In this document: piece after piece, positions 37,501-49,869 of the stretch
Layout: the number at the start of each line of letters is the position of its first letter
Position numbering within the stretch: position 1 is the first letter of the stretch
Source of the DNA: Antedon mediterranea
Taxonomy: Eukaryota; Echinodermata; Crinoidea; Comatulida; Antedonidae
Assembly: GCF_964355755.1 (NCBI RefSeq)
Contig: NC_092676.1
Coordinates: forward strand, 13,314,288 to 13,378,287
Length of the DNA: 64,000 nucleotides
Direction of reading: 5' to 3'
Position numbers and translations under genes: made by a program
The notes under the pieces: generated by a model
Told to the model about the DNA's origin: nothing
Databases searched by the model: none
The model's input: only the letters and a program-made list of their open reading frames with translations

Positions 37501-40500
37501 CCTCAAAATATCTCACTTTCAAAAACAATATTTATTTTCATTAAAAAAAAAAAAAAAAAAATATCCTTAGAGGTCGAACCCACTGCTGAGAGTACTCAAA
37601 CCTGAGCATTACCCGTTACGCCACAGACCAGTAGATGACCGAAGAGCTGATAATACTCTATTTATTTGAAATAAATAATAAATCAATGAAAAATAATGCC
37701 ATGCAACTTTGTTTCTGATTTTAAAAAAGGTCCACTTGTTTAGGCCTGACATTTACAACCCTCAAAATATCTCATTTTCAAAAAAAATATTTATTTTCAA
37801 TTAAAAAAAAAAGAAAAAAGAAATATCCCTAGAGGTTCGAACCCACTACTGAGAGCACTCAAACCTGAGTATTACCCGTCACGCCACAAACCAGTAGATA
37901 ACTGAGGACCTGATAATAGTCTATTTATATGCAATTAATAATCAATCAATGACAAATAATGCCATGCAACTTTGTTTCTGATTGAAAAAAAGATCCGTTT
38001 GTTTAATCCTGACATTTACAACCCTCAAAATATCTCATTTTCAAAAAAAATATTTATTTTCAAAAAAAAAAAAGAAAAAAGAAATATCCCTAGAGGTTCG
38101 AACCCACTACTGAGAGCACTCAAACCTGAGTATTACCCGTCACGCCACAAACCAGTAGGTAACTGAGGACCTGATAATAGTCTATTTATATGCAATTAAT
38201 AATCAATCAATGAAAAATAATGCCATGCAACTTTGTTTCTGATTTTAAAAAAGGTCCACTTGTTTAGGCCAGACATTTACAACCCTCAAAATATCTCACT
38301 TTCAAAAACAATATTTATTTTCATTAAAAAAAAAATAAATAAAAATATGCTTAGAGGTCGAACCCACTGCTGAGAGTACTCAAACCTGAGCATTACCCGT
38401 TACGCCACAGACCAGTAGATGACCGAAGAGCTGATAATACTCTATTTATTTGAAATAAATAATAAATCAATGAAAAATAATGCCATGCAACTTTGTTTCT
38501 GATTTTAAAAAAGGTCCACTTGTTTAGGCCTGACATTTACAACCCTCAAAATATCTCATTTTCAAAAAAAATATTTATTTTCAATTAAAAAAAAAAGAAA
38601 AAAGAAATATCCCTAGAGGTTCGAACCCACTACTGAGAGCACTCAAACCTGAGTATTACCCGTCACGCCACAAACCAGTAGATAACTGAGGACCTGATAA
38701 TAGTCTATTTATATGCAATTAATAATCAATCAATGAAAAATAATGCCATGCAACTTTGTTTCTGATTTTAAAAAAGGTCCACTTTTTTAGGCCAGACATT
38801 TACAACCCTCAAAATATCTCACTTTCAAAAACAATATTTATTTTCATTAAAAAAAAAATAAATAAAAATATCCTTAGAGGTCGAACCCACTGCTGAGAGT
38901 ACTCAAACCTGAGCATTACCCGTTACGCCACAGACCAGTAGATGACTGAAGAGCTGATAATACTCTATTTATTTGAAATAAATAATAAATCAATGAAAAA
39001 TAATGCCATGCAACTTTGTTTCTGATTTTAAAAAAGGTCCACTTGTTTAGGCCTGATATTTACAACCCTCAAAATATCTCACTTTCAAAAAAAATATTTA
39101 TTTTCAATTTTAAAAAAAAAATCCCTAGAGGTTCGAACTCACTACTGAGAGCACTCAAACCTGAGTATTACGCGTTACACTACAAACCAGTAGATGACTG
39201 AAGAGCTGATAATAGTCTATTTATATGAAATGAATGATAAATCAATGAAAAATAATGCCATGCAACTTTGTTTCTGATTTTAAAAAAGGTCCACTTGGTT
39301 AGGCCTGACATTTACAACCATAAAAAAATCTCACTTTCAAAAACAATATTTATTTTCAATTAAAAAAAAAAGAAAAAAAATACCCGTATAGGTTCGAACC
39401 GACTGCTGAGAGCACTCAAATCTGAGCATTACCCGTTACACCACAAACCAGTAGATGACTGAGGAGCTGATAATAGTCTATTTATATGAAATTAATGTTC
39501 AATCAATGAAAAATAATGCCATGAAACTTTGTTTCTGATTTTAAAAAAAGGTCCACTTGTTTAGGCCTGACATTTACAACCCTCAAAATATCTCACTTTC
39601 AAAAACCATATTTATTTTCAATTAAAAAAAAAAAAGAAAAAAAATATACCTAGAGGTTTGACCCACTACTCAGAGCACTCAAACCTGAGCATTACCCGTT
39701 AAGCCACAAACCAGTAGATAACTGAGGACCTGATAATAGTCTATTAATATGCAATTAATAATCAATCAATGAAAAATAATGCCATGCAACTTTGTTTCTG
39801 ATTTTAAAAAAGGTCCACTTGTTTAGGCCAGACATTTACAACCCTCAAAATATCTGACTTTCAAAAACAATATTTATTTTCATCAAAAAAAAAAAAAAAA
39901 AAAATATCCTTAGAGGTCGAACCCACTGCTGAGAGTACTCAAACCTGAGCATTACCCGTTACGCCACAGACCAGTAGATGACTGAAGAGCTGATAATACT
40001 CTATTTATTTGAAATAAATAATAAATCAATAAAAAATAATGCCATGCAACTTTGTTTCTGATTTTAAAAAAGGTCCACTTGTTTAGGCCTGACATTTACA
40101 ACCCTCAAAATATCTCATTTTCAAAAAAAATATTTATTTTCAATTAAAAAAAAAAGAAAAAAGAAATATCCCTAGAGGTTCGAACCCACTACTGAGAGCA
40201 CTCAAACCTGAGTATTACCCGTCACGCCACAAACCAGTAGATAACTGAGGACCTGATAATAGTCTATTTATATGCAATTAATAATCAATCAATGAAAAAA
40301 AATGCCATGCAACTTTGTTTCTGATTTTAAAAAAGGTCCACTTGTTTAGGCCTGACATTTACAACCCTCAAAATATCTCACTTTCAAAAACAATATTTAT
40401 TTTCAATTAAAAAAAAAAAAGAAAAAAAATATCCTTAGAGGTCGAACCCACTGCTGAGAGTACTCAAACCTGAGCATTACCCGTTACGCCACAGACCAGT

Positions 40501-40793
40501 AGATGACTGAAGAGCTGATAATACTCTATTTATTTGAAATAAATAATAAATCAATGAAAAATAATGCCATGCAACTTTGTTTCTGATTTTAAAAAAGGTC
40601 CACTTGTTTAGGCCTGATATTTACAACCCTCAAAATATCTCATTTTCAAAAAGAATATTTATTTTCAATAATAAAAAAAAATATATCCTTACAGGTTCGA
40701 ACCCACTACTGGGAGCACTCAAAACTGAGCATTACCCGTTATGCCATAAAGTAGTACACGACAAAACAGTTTATAATAGTCTATTTATAAGTG

Positions 40794-41979
40794 TATTACG
40801 CAATTCATCATTACGTCATAAATATCATATTAACCTTGTTAAAACCAAAATGGCCAGTAAGCTCAGACGACTGAGCGTCGTGTTGACTACACGTATGTCG
40901 TGGGTTCGATTCCCAAGCTGGTCGGTGGAATAGAGTTAAATGTATGCGACCAACTGTGTTTGGGGTTCACAGAATTTACGTCCCCCTTTCCACCACACAT
41001 CTTGAGAAGGCACTAGCAATGCATCTGGTGATGAAGTGGTGGAAACGACCCCAAGGCTGTGGCAGGGCCTTAGTGCTGAGGCAGGGAGAGTACATTTTTA
41101 AATTTTTTTTGGCTTTCGCTACATGTATTTGATCACGTAAATTTTATGTTTAGCGCCCTCAATTTAATGTAAAAAGAAATTAATTTATCTTCATTACTTG
41201 TTTAGAAGAGAATGTATGTCTCACCGTAGTTTGGTATGCCGTTTGTTATTATGCAAATGAGTTTTTGCAGGTGTAGTGGGAAAGATGGTATTGTTAGTAA
41301 TTCGCGGTCAACACGCCACACTGTTGAATTTTGATTTTGTTAATCAATGTTGCTACATTGGTAGCGAAATGTCCGATTCATGCAAGATATTGTATTGTAA
41401 TATGTTATGAATAAACATTTATGGATGGTAGTTGGTGTGTATGGTCCCAGCATAAACATGTTTTAAACAGATAATTTGTCTCCGATGATTTTTGTATGGG
41501 GTTAATGGAGAGTGAAATAGATCAAATATAGAACATTTGCAAAGATGCCGATTTCCAGACCGATTTCGAAACTTAGACTAATTCCGCCGTCGGGCTAGGC
41601 CTTAGGCATATGCGAAGTCGAGTTTTTAAAGTATAAAACTCTACCTAACTTTTGAATTCGCATCTGGATAGTTGAATTTTTAACAAATATCATAAATATC
41701 ATAGGTGATTAGGCCTATGTATGGTAATAAGTATAAGTGCAATTCTGGGCTCTATTTTCATTATTAGCTCTGCCCCAAACATGGTGGGCTAGTAGGCCTA
41801 CTGGAGACCTAATATTTAATTTCATATTTCAATGAATAGGTGCACTTTCCGGGGACAAGCTCTATTCTCATTGTTAGTCTTATATATTTTGTTTCATATA
41901 ATTTCAAATCATGTAAAGTACCATTTTCAGGCGGGAGTCTGTGAAACTCTATTTTTTTTATTTTAAACAGTTTGGTATG
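40794..41979. other. Unique block between repeat arrays
   Basis: Apart from the SINE at 40851-41110, this holds low-complexity-free AT-rich sequence with a few 'ttaggcctat' words and no ORF that looks coding. No gene is seen in 41111-41979. Confidence 0.6.
40851..41110 (+). mobile_element. tRNA-derived SINE (tRNA-Val-like head)
   Basis: The first 74 nt (40851-40924) fold as a tRNA. The acceptor stem is 'tggccag' with 'ctggtcg' (7 pairs, two wobbles) and the D stem is gctc/gagc. The anticodon arm has loop 'ttgacta' (anticodon GAC, Val), and the T arm has 'ttcgatt' closed by three G-C pairs. Mismatches at the base of the anticodon and T stems argue against a working tRNA. A non-tRNA body follows ('ttgagaaggcactagcaatg', 'caaggctgtggcagggcc'), ending in a short A/T-rich tail near 41098-41110, as in a SINE. 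No flanking duplication was confirmed. Confidence 0.7.
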
Positions 41980-43390
41980 CTTGTTAACACAAAAACTTCG
42001 AAGTGCTTAGAATAGCTTCAAATCCCATTTGGAGACGTTTTAGACCATTTTGTGATTTTCGAAAAAACTTTTTAACATAAAAACACCAAAGTGCTTAGAA
42101 ATGCTTCAAATCGCATTTGGAGACGTTTTAGACCATTTTGTGATTTTCGAAAAAACTTTTTAACATAAAAACACCAAAGTGCTTAGAAATGCTTCAAATC
42201 GCATTTGGAGACGTTTTAGACCATTTTGTGCATTTCGATGAAACTTGGTTACACAAAAACATCAAAGTGTCTAAAATCACATTTGAAACCCTTTTAGACC
42301 ATTTTGAGCATTTCGAAAAAACTTTTCACACGCAAATATAAATGTGCACAAAATAACTTTATATCGTATTTGAATGCGTTTTAGACCATTTTGAGCATTT
42401 CGACAAAACTTTTTCAAACAAAATATTAAAGTGTACAGAATAGCTTCAAATTGCATTTGGAGACGTTTTAGACCATTTTGTGAATTTCGATGAAACTTGG
42501 TTACACAAAAACATCAAAGTGCTTAAAATCACATTATTTAAAACCGTTTAGATAATTTTGAGCATTTCGATAAAACTTTTCACACAAAAACATCAAAGTG
42601 CACAAAATAGCTTCAAATCGCATTTAGAGACGTTTTAGAAAATTTTGTGCATTTCGATAAAACTTTTTTAAAAAAAACATCAAATTGCACAAAATAGCTT
42701 AATATCGTGTTTGAAGACGTTTTAGACCATTTTGAGCATGTCGATAAAACTTTTGACACAAAAACACCAAAGTGCTTAGAAATGCTTCAAATCGTATTTG
42801 GAGACGTTTTAGACCATTTTGTGCATTTCGATGAAACTTGGTTACACAAAAACATCAAAGTGCATATAATCACATTTGAAACCGTTTTAGACCATTTTGA
42901 GCATTTTGGTTAAAACTTTTTCAAACAAAATATCAAAGTGTACAGAATAGCTTCAAATTGCATTTGGAGACGTTTTAGACCATTTTGTGAATTTCGAAAA
43001 AACTTTTTAACATAAAAACACCAAAGTGCTTAGAAATGCTTCAAATCGCATTTGGAGACGTTTTAGACCATTTTGTGCATTTCGATGTAACTTGGTTACA
43101 CAAAAACTTCAAAGTGCTTAAAATCACATTTTAAACCGTTTTAGACCATTTTGAGCATTTCGATAAAACTTTTCACACAAAAACATCAAAGTGTACAAAA
43201 TAGCTTCAAATCGCATTTGAAGCTAAAACTTTTCACACAAAAACATCAAATTGCACAAAATAGCTTAATATCGTGTTTGAAAACATTTTAAACCATTTTG
43301 AGCATGTCGATAAAACTTTTCACACAAAAACATCAAAGTGCACAGAATAGCTTCAAATCGCATTTGGAGACGTTTTAGACCATTTTGTGG
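41980..43390 (+). repeat. Satellite A tandem array, block 4
   Basis: Divergent satellite A monomers from 'cttgttaacacaaaaac' to 'gaccattttgtgg', with more indels than block 1 (for example 'cattatttaaaaccg' near 42531). Confidence 0.95.
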
Positions 43391-43404
43391 TCATTACATT
43401 ACAT

Positions 43405-43483
43405 TAAGAACTTTGATGTTTTTGTGTAACCAAGTTTCATCGAAATGCACAAAATGGTCTAAAACGTCTCCAAATGCTATTTG
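43405..43483 (-). repeat. Single inverted satellite A monomer at the A/C border
   Basis: The words 'aactttgatgtttttgtgt' and 'aaatggtctaaaacgtctcc' are satellite A on the minus strand. The orientation flips at about 43391-43405 through 'tcattacattacattaag'. Confidence 0.85.
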
Positions 43484-46255
43484 AAGTAACTAGTTATGTC
43501 AAAAAATAAAAGGTTTGAAATTTTGACCATTTTTTGAAAAAAAGTCAAATGGTCCCCGCAGGGAATTTTCGAAAAATGGCCAGTTTTCAACCATTTTATT
43601 TTTTGACATAACTAGTTGCTATGTCTCTATAAGATGATGTTAGCACAATACATTTGCATAAATGGCAATTTTATAGCATAATTTTCGAATTTTAAAAAGT
43701 GTAAATTTTTTCACAAAAATTCCTATGGTCCCTCGCCGGAAAAGTTTCCAAAATGGCCAAATTTCGAACCTTTTATTTTTTGACATAAGTAGTTACTATG
43801 GCTCTATAAGATCATGTTAGCACAATATATTTGTATAAATGGCAATATTATAGCATATTTTTCGAATTTTAAAAAGTGGAAATTTTGGTTATTTCTCGAA
43901 AAAATTCCTGTAGGGAAATTGTCGGAAAATTGCCAAATTTCGACACTTTTATTTTTTGACATAACTAGTTACTATGGCTCTATAAGATGATGTTAACACA
44001 ATATATGTTCATAAATGGATATATTATAGCCTAATTATTGAATTTTAAATGGTAGACATTTTGGTTATTTTTCGAAAAAAATCCTGTCGTCCCCCAACCG
44101 GAAATTTTCGGAATATGGCCAAATTTCGACCCTTTTATTTTTTGAAATAACTAGTTACTATAGCTTTATAAGATGATGTTAGCACAATATATTTGCATAA
44201 ATGGCAATATTATAGCATAATTATTTAATTTTTAAAAGTGGACAATTTTGGAATTTTTTGACCCTTTTATTTTTTGACATAACTAGTTACTATGTCTCTA
44301 TAAGATTATGTTAGCACAATACATTTGTATAAATGGCAATATTATAGCATAATTTTTGTATTTTAGAAAGTATAAATTTTGGCCATTTTCGAAAAAAAAA
44401 TTCCTATGGACCCCCGCAGGAAAATTTTCGGAAAATTGCCAAATTTCGACCCTTTTATTTTTTGACATAACTAGTTACTATGTCTCTATAAGATGATGTT
44501 AGCGCAATATATGTACATAGATGGCAATATTATAGCATAATTTTCGAATTTTAGAAATTGGAAATTTTGTCAATTTTTCGAAAAAATTCCTATGGTCTCC
44601 TGTTGGAAAATTTTCGAAAAATGGCCAAATTTCAACCCTTTTATTTTTTGACATAATTCGTTACTATGGCTCTATAAGATGATGTTAGCAAAATATAACT
44701 GTATAAATGGCAATATTATAGCATATTTATTTAATTTAAAAAAGTGGAAAATGTTGCCATTTTTCGACCCTTTTATTTTTTTGACATAACTAGCTGCTAT
44801 GTCTCTTTAAGATGATGTTAACACAATATGTGCATAAATGGCAATATTATAACATAATTATTGATTTTGAAAAGTGGAAAATTTTGCCATTTTTCGAAAA
44901 AAATTTATAATTATAGTCCCCCGCAGGAAAATTTTCGAAAAATGGCCAAATTTCGACCCTTTTATTTTTTGACATAACTCGTTACTATGGCTTTATAAGG
45001 TGATGTTAACACAATATATGTGCATAAATGGCAATATTATAGCCTAATTATTGAATTTTAAACGGTGGACGTTTTGGTTAATGTTAGTAAAATATATCTG
45101 TATAAATGGCAACATTATAGCATAATTTTCGAATTTTGAAAAGTGGAAATTTTTGCCATTTTTCGAAAAAAATTCCTATGGTGTCCCGCAGGAAAATTTT
45201 CGAAAAATTGTCAAATTTTGACCGTTTTATATTTTGACATAACTAGTTACTATGGCTCTATAAGATGATGTTAGCACAATATATTTGCAAAAATGGCAAT
45301 AATATAGCATAATAGTTTAATTTTAAAAAGTGGAAAATTGTTTCCATTTTTCGAAAAAAAAAATCCTGTGGTCCCCCGCAAATTTCGACCGTTTATTTTT
45401 GACATAACTTGTTACTATGGCTCTATAAGATGATGTTAGCACAATATATTTGCATAAATGGCAATATTATAGAATAATTTTTTAATTTTAAACAATGAAA
45501 ATTTTGACCATTTTTCGAAAAAAAAAATCCCATGGTCCCCCGCAGCGAAATTTTTCGAAAAATTGCCAAATTTCGACCCTTTTATTTTTTTGACATAACT
45601 AGTTACTATGGCTCTAAAAGATGATGTTAGCACAATATATTTCCATAAATGGCAATACTATAGTATAATTATTTAATTTAAAAAAGTAGAAATTTTCGCA
45701 ATTTTTCGAAAAAATTCCTATGGTCCCCCGCAGGGAAATTTTCGAAAAATTGCCAAATTTCGACCCTTTTATTTTTTTAACATAACTAGTTACTATGGCT
45801 CTAAAAGATGATGTTAGCACAATATATTTCCATAAATGGCAATACTATAGCATAATTATTTAATTTTAAAAAGTGGAAAATTTTTGCCATTTTTCGAAAA
45901 AAAAAATCCTGTGGTCCCCCGCAAATTTCGACCCTTTTATTTTTTGACATAACTTGTTACTATGGCTCTATAAGATGATGTTAGCACAATATATTTGCAT
46001 AAATGGCAATATTATAGCATAATTTTTTAATTTTAAACAATGAAAATTTTGACCATTTTTCGAGAAAAAAAAATCCTATGGTCCCCCGCAGGGAAATTTT
46101 TCGAAAAATTGCCAAATTTCGACCCTTTTATTTTTTTGACATAACTAGTTACTATGGCTCTATAAGATGTTAAGCATAATTTTTTAGTTTTAAAGAATGG
46201 AAATTTTGACCATTTTTAGAAAAAAAGTCCTATTTTCGAAAAATGGCCAACGGCG
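43484..46255 (+). repeat. Satellite C tandem array (about 178 bp unit)
   Basis: The unit core is 'gacataactagttactatgg', 'ctctataagatgatgttagc', 'gcataaatggcaatattata' and 'ggtcccccgcagg'. Spacing of 'aagatgatgtt' is 177, 176, 186, 132 and 188 bp, so length varies by internal deletion. The first about 75 bp (43484-43560) are inverted relative to the rest, making a hairpin with the first plus-strand unit. The minus-strand ORFs at 45436 and 45614 are the same repeat translated twice and are not genes. Confidence 0.93.
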
Positions 46256-46771
46256 GGTGTTACAGAATCCTAGAATATAACGTGCAACGCTAGTGTTTTA
46301 ATGTAACAGAAAAACACAGAAAAACTCACGAAACAGTCAAACACCAGTCAAATTAACTACAGCACAGTCTTAAACAGATCATAAACATCAAAGTTTGTAG
46401 TTAGACCAGATTCAGCTCAGTCGAAAACAAGGAAAAATAGTGAAGTACAGAGCTCGAACAAAACACGTCCGTGCTCGACCACAGTTCGTTTTACATATAT
46501 TACCTATATTTAGTCATCTGATAACATTTTTTTACCACGCCGTCTATTTTTAATAGTTTTTTAAAATGCCTCTCTATTTACAACATTTGTGTACAAAAGA
46601 ATAGAGATTTTACTGTGTAATTTGAACTATCCCCCCACTGATAAGAAAGTGCTTATTTTCAACAAGCTTGTGTAACACAAATAAAATCCCAAAAAATATG
46701 AAACATAGGGGAAGCTATAGATCGATTATTATTGGAATGTATGATCAATAGAATTTTTTTGCCCGCACCTG
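46256..46771. other. Unique sequence, nothing recognised
   Basis: About 0.5 kb between satellite C and an inverted satellite D patch, with no ORF, RNA fold or repeat identified. Confidence 0.5.
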
Positions 46772-46975
46772 GCCTTTAAAACCGGGGAGATATCTGCACT
46801 TAAAACGGGGAGATATCTGTACTTAAAAACGGGAAGATATCTGTACTTAAAAACGGGGAGATATCTTTACTTAAAAACGGGGAGATATCTGTACTTAAAA
46901 ACGGGGAGATATCTGTACTTAAAAACGGGGAGATATCTGTACGTAAAATTGGGGTCGATGTCTGTATGTAATTAC
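46772..46975 (-). repeat. Satellite D, short inverted and divergent patch
   Basis: About eight direct copies of a 24-25 bp unit containing 'cggggagatatctgtac'. Its reverse complement 'gtacagatatctccccgttt' matches the plus-strand satellite D unit 'gtacagacatcgaccccg'. The last copy ('ggggtcgatgtctgtatg') is exactly D-like. Confidence 0.85.
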
Positions 46976-46982
46976 GTGCGTA

Positions 46983-47384
46983 ATGTTTTCGGTAATTCGT
47001 GCACTGGAGTATTGTGGACGACAAAGGATATCCATACGAGGTCACAGTGATGATGGATCACCTCTTGCCTTCACAGACACACACATGGGCAATTTAAAGG
47101 AGTTGCTGCGACTTATGGCAGAAAGTGATGAGTCGCTTAATGACCATTTAAGTAGTTGCGCTCGAAACGCCAGCTATATTTCTAAGACCACAAAAACTCA
47201 ATTGCTCAACTGTATGTCAGAAGACATTCAGCAACAACTTGTAAACAGAATAAAGGATGGTGGTGGTATATACGGATTGTCTGCAGATGAAGTCACAGAC
47301 GTCAGTGCATGGAAACAACTAGAGGAATTACAAATAACAAAAGAAAACATAATCAAAAATAAGAAAGAAACACAAGACGCTTAA
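46983..47384 (+). pseudogene. DUF4371 / hAT-like transposase fragment
   Basis: The reading frame of 133 codons contains wording typical of the DUF4371 region found in hAT-type and ZMYM-like proteins: 'CGRQRISIRGHSDDGSP', 'ELLRLMAESDESLNDHL', 'SYISKTTKTQL' and 'LSADEVTDVS', where the Asp would begin the catalytic core. Family role: cut-and-paste transposition or domesticated derivatives. The match stops after 'AWKQL', and the remaining 25 residues are lysine-rich and unrelated. The N-terminal zinc finger, most of the catalytic domain and the dimerisation domain are absent, so this is a truncated relic. It begins immediately beside the inverted satellite D patch. Confidence 0.75.
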
Positions 47385-47694
47385 ATTTGTCTTTACGTAC
47401 CTCAGCACATTTCTCCAATATCTCCATTTTCCCACTACATTCTTTTACAAACATTTTTTTGGCATGCTGGCCAAAATGCACCAGGGCCGATTGTTCACCT
47501 TCCATCATGGTTGTTTGTCAATGTGGTGAGTAAAAAGATTTTCCCATGTGTGTCACGCGTTGGCGGCAATGTTTCACTTATTTATTTCACTTTACAAATA
47601 TATAAATATAAAGTGGAGGAGCCTAAAAGAAAGCAAAGCTTGTGGTGAATTGGCTCCTCGAAACAAATAATAAAATATAAATAATATAAGAAGG
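47385..47694. other. Intervening sequence
   Basis: About 0.3 kb between two transposon relics. An inverted word pair 'ggaggagcc' / 'ggctcctcg' (about 47614-47660) could form a hairpin. Nothing else is seen. Confidence 0.4.
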
Positions 47695-49332
47695 TGAAGT
47701 CCAAGGGGGCTTTCGGACAGACAGAAGATGTGAAGACCACATTTTTGTCTTGAAAAGCATTATCGCCACAAGGCGTGCTGAGGGTAAAAAAAACATTTCT
47801 GGCCTTTTTGGACTTTAAAAAAGCCTTTGATTCAGTCTGGCGACAAGGGTTAATTACTGCTGCCAAAAGAATTGGTATCCGTGGTAAACTCCTTAACTTA
47901 CTACTTACTAAGAAATATATACGATGATGTTAAATGCAAAGTTTTGTTCAATGACATAGAATCTGATAAGTTTAGCATTAAAGAAGGAGTGAAACAAGGC
48001 TGTTCATTGTCACCAGTTCTTTTTTCTATTTACATTAACGAACTAAATAATCTAATCAAAAGTCATAAACTAGGTGTTCAAATCTATGGCACACAAATAG
48101 GTGCACTATTTTTTTGCTGATGACGTGGTTTTAATCGGTGACAATGAGTCTGAACTTGTAAAACTACTTAAAGTAGCAAGTGATTATTCACAAACATGGA
48201 AATTAGAGTTTAATTTTAACAAATCAAATGTGCTGGTCACAGGGCAAAGAGTTAATCCACATAGAACATGGAGCCTTGGTAATCATTATATCACAGAAAT
48301 AGAAAGGTATAAATATCTTGGTGTAATAATATCACGTTCATATACAGATTCAGACAATATCAATGAAGTAATCAAAAAGGGAAATAGGATAATAGCCTAT
48401 ATTACCTCTATTATAAACAATCAGAATGATTTCAATAGGGTATACTATGGTGATCTTTTATGGAGAACGATAGGATTACCAACAATTAATTACGCCTCTG
48501 CAATATGGTTATGTAACTCTAAAGGTTCACTAAATAAGTTAGAAAATTTACAATACCAAATGGCTAGAATTATTTTGAAGGCACCAAAAAACGTCGCGAA
48601 AGCGGCATTGATTGGTGACCTAGGATGGGAGACACTCTACACCACCCAAAATAAATTTAGGATGTCCTATTTTAACAGAATTAAAAATATGGACGACCAA
48701 AGGTGGCAAAAACTACTATGTAGATCTATAATGGATGTAGAAGATAAGGAAGTGGATTAACCATATCAAAGATTTATTATGTAAATCTGATTTAGGAAAT
48801 AAGTTTAATTTAAATCCGGAAAGTCAATGGTTTAAGAGTTTTACACATGCCAACTCTCTAGAAAATATCAAGGAATGTTTAGAAGGTGCAAAAACAAAGT
48901 CAACCTTCTCCGAATATTTGAAATATAAATATGAACCTAAAGCAGAGACATACATGTTTGATATGATGAATTTTGATTCCATTAGTTTAAAGTTTAAAGC
49001 GAGGTCTAACTCTCTTGATTTAGAAGGTAGAAAAAATACATGGTCAGAAAATGAGACTGGTTTTTGCAAGCTATGCAACAATCAGTTAATTGAAACTACA
49101 GACCATTTTCTACTTGAATGTTCAAACCTTAAAAATGGATTTATTGTATTGTGGTTATGATACATTCTGGGAGAATTTTAGAAGTGGTACAATCGAATAC
49201 CAACATCATATTTTACTTGATGACCTTTATTTAGAATTTCCATTTGAGAGAATAGGTGAAATTGTAGACTATCACTGTAAACAATACTTAACTGCTGCAT
49301 GGAGACATAGAAAGACTACACTTAATATATAA
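47695..49332 (+). pseudogene. Non-LTR retrotransposon RT fragment with several frameshifts
   Basis: Starting in mid-RT ('QGGFRTDRRCEDHIFVL'), the sequence gives in order 'FLAFLDFKKAFDSVWR', 'GVKQGCSLSPVLFSIYINEL', the active site 'FFADDVVLI', 'YKYLGVIIS', a thumb region ('GLPTINYASAIW') and a C-terminal 'CKLCNNQLIETTDHFLLEC' zinc-like motif. The frame changes in an A-run near 47797, near 47890-47915, near 48100, near 48745 and near 49130-49160, and the endonuclease half is missing. It is a 5'-truncated dead LINE of a type other than the element at 12689-18980. A jockey/CR1/RTE-like affiliation is likely but unresolved. Confidence 0.88.
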
Positions 49333-49660
49333 TATATAAATATTTACCGCCCACCATATTATCTACTAACATTATTTTACCATTTATCTAATTCAATAAT
49401 ATATTATATTTTTATATTTTTATTTATTTATTTTTAATTTTTTTTAATTTTTTTTTTTCTTCAAAATTATATAATGTAACCTAAATCTAAATAAAATAAA
49501 TAAATAATACAGTACTAAAAATAAGACTAAATAGTATAATAAAAATAGTATCACGTTTAATTAAATTACAAATAACTATTAATATTAAATATAATAAGAA
49601 CAAATAATCATATAAAAGTTGCATTTATTTTAATAATAACAGTATAATAAATCAATTAGC

Positions 49661-49703
<43 letters not shown>

Positions 49704-49869
49704 TTAGTAATAATAATGATAATATATTCGCTTTAAACTTGAAAATATTAATAATACTGATAATAAATAGATAATAACATTAACTCCATCATATAGGTTA
49801 AGTATTGATCGATCTGTAAGATTACCTTGTTTTTACTAATTTCATTTTACTTGTATAATTCGCTTCTTA
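49333..49869. other. AT-rich 3' flank of LINE fragment
   Basis: Very AT-rich sequence without ORFs, probably the 3'UTR and tail of the preceding LINE. Includes an (AT)n run. Confidence 0.5.
49663..49700. repeat. (AT)n microsatellite
   Basis: Uninterrupted alternating AT run of about 38 bp. Confidence 0.95.

Larger units (their letters stand above)
31544..40793 (-). repeat. Tandem array of about 37 tRNA-like Pol III-type units (about 265 bp)
   Basis: Successive 'ggttcgaaccc' sites lie at about 31601, 31863, 32128, 32387, 32660, 32919 and so on to 40693, spaced 250-270 bp. Read on the minus strand, most units present in order a TATA-like 'tataaatag', an A-box-like 'tggcgtaacggg' about 35 nt further, a B-box 'gggttcgaacct' about 31 nt after that, and T-runs about 13 nt beyond. 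This is the layout of a type-2 Pol III gene. The part between A and B does not fold as a proper tRNA anticodon arm, so it is tRNA-like, either a tandemly amplified SINE head or an array of small RNA units. Local higher-order duplications occur (32605 region resembles 34160). Plus-strand ORFs here are artefacts. Confidence 0.85.

Noticed and set aside
40851-40924. Working tRNA-Val(GAC) gene
   Set aside because: Stem-end mismatches and a SINE-like body continuing without a T-run terminator directly after it.
36687-40933. Plus-strand ORFs starting 'MFLI...KK.HLF.PDIYN'
   Set aside because: Periodic by-products of the 265-bp array; the last one simply runs on into the SINE.
45436-45820. Two related minus-strand ORFs starting 'MLTSSFRAIVTSYVKKIKGS'
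   Set aside because: Both are satellite C translated; the copies are adjacent units of the array.
47582-47866. Minus-strand 94-codon ORF
   Set aside because: Overlaps the plus-strand RT fragment beginning at 47695, whose motifs are clear.
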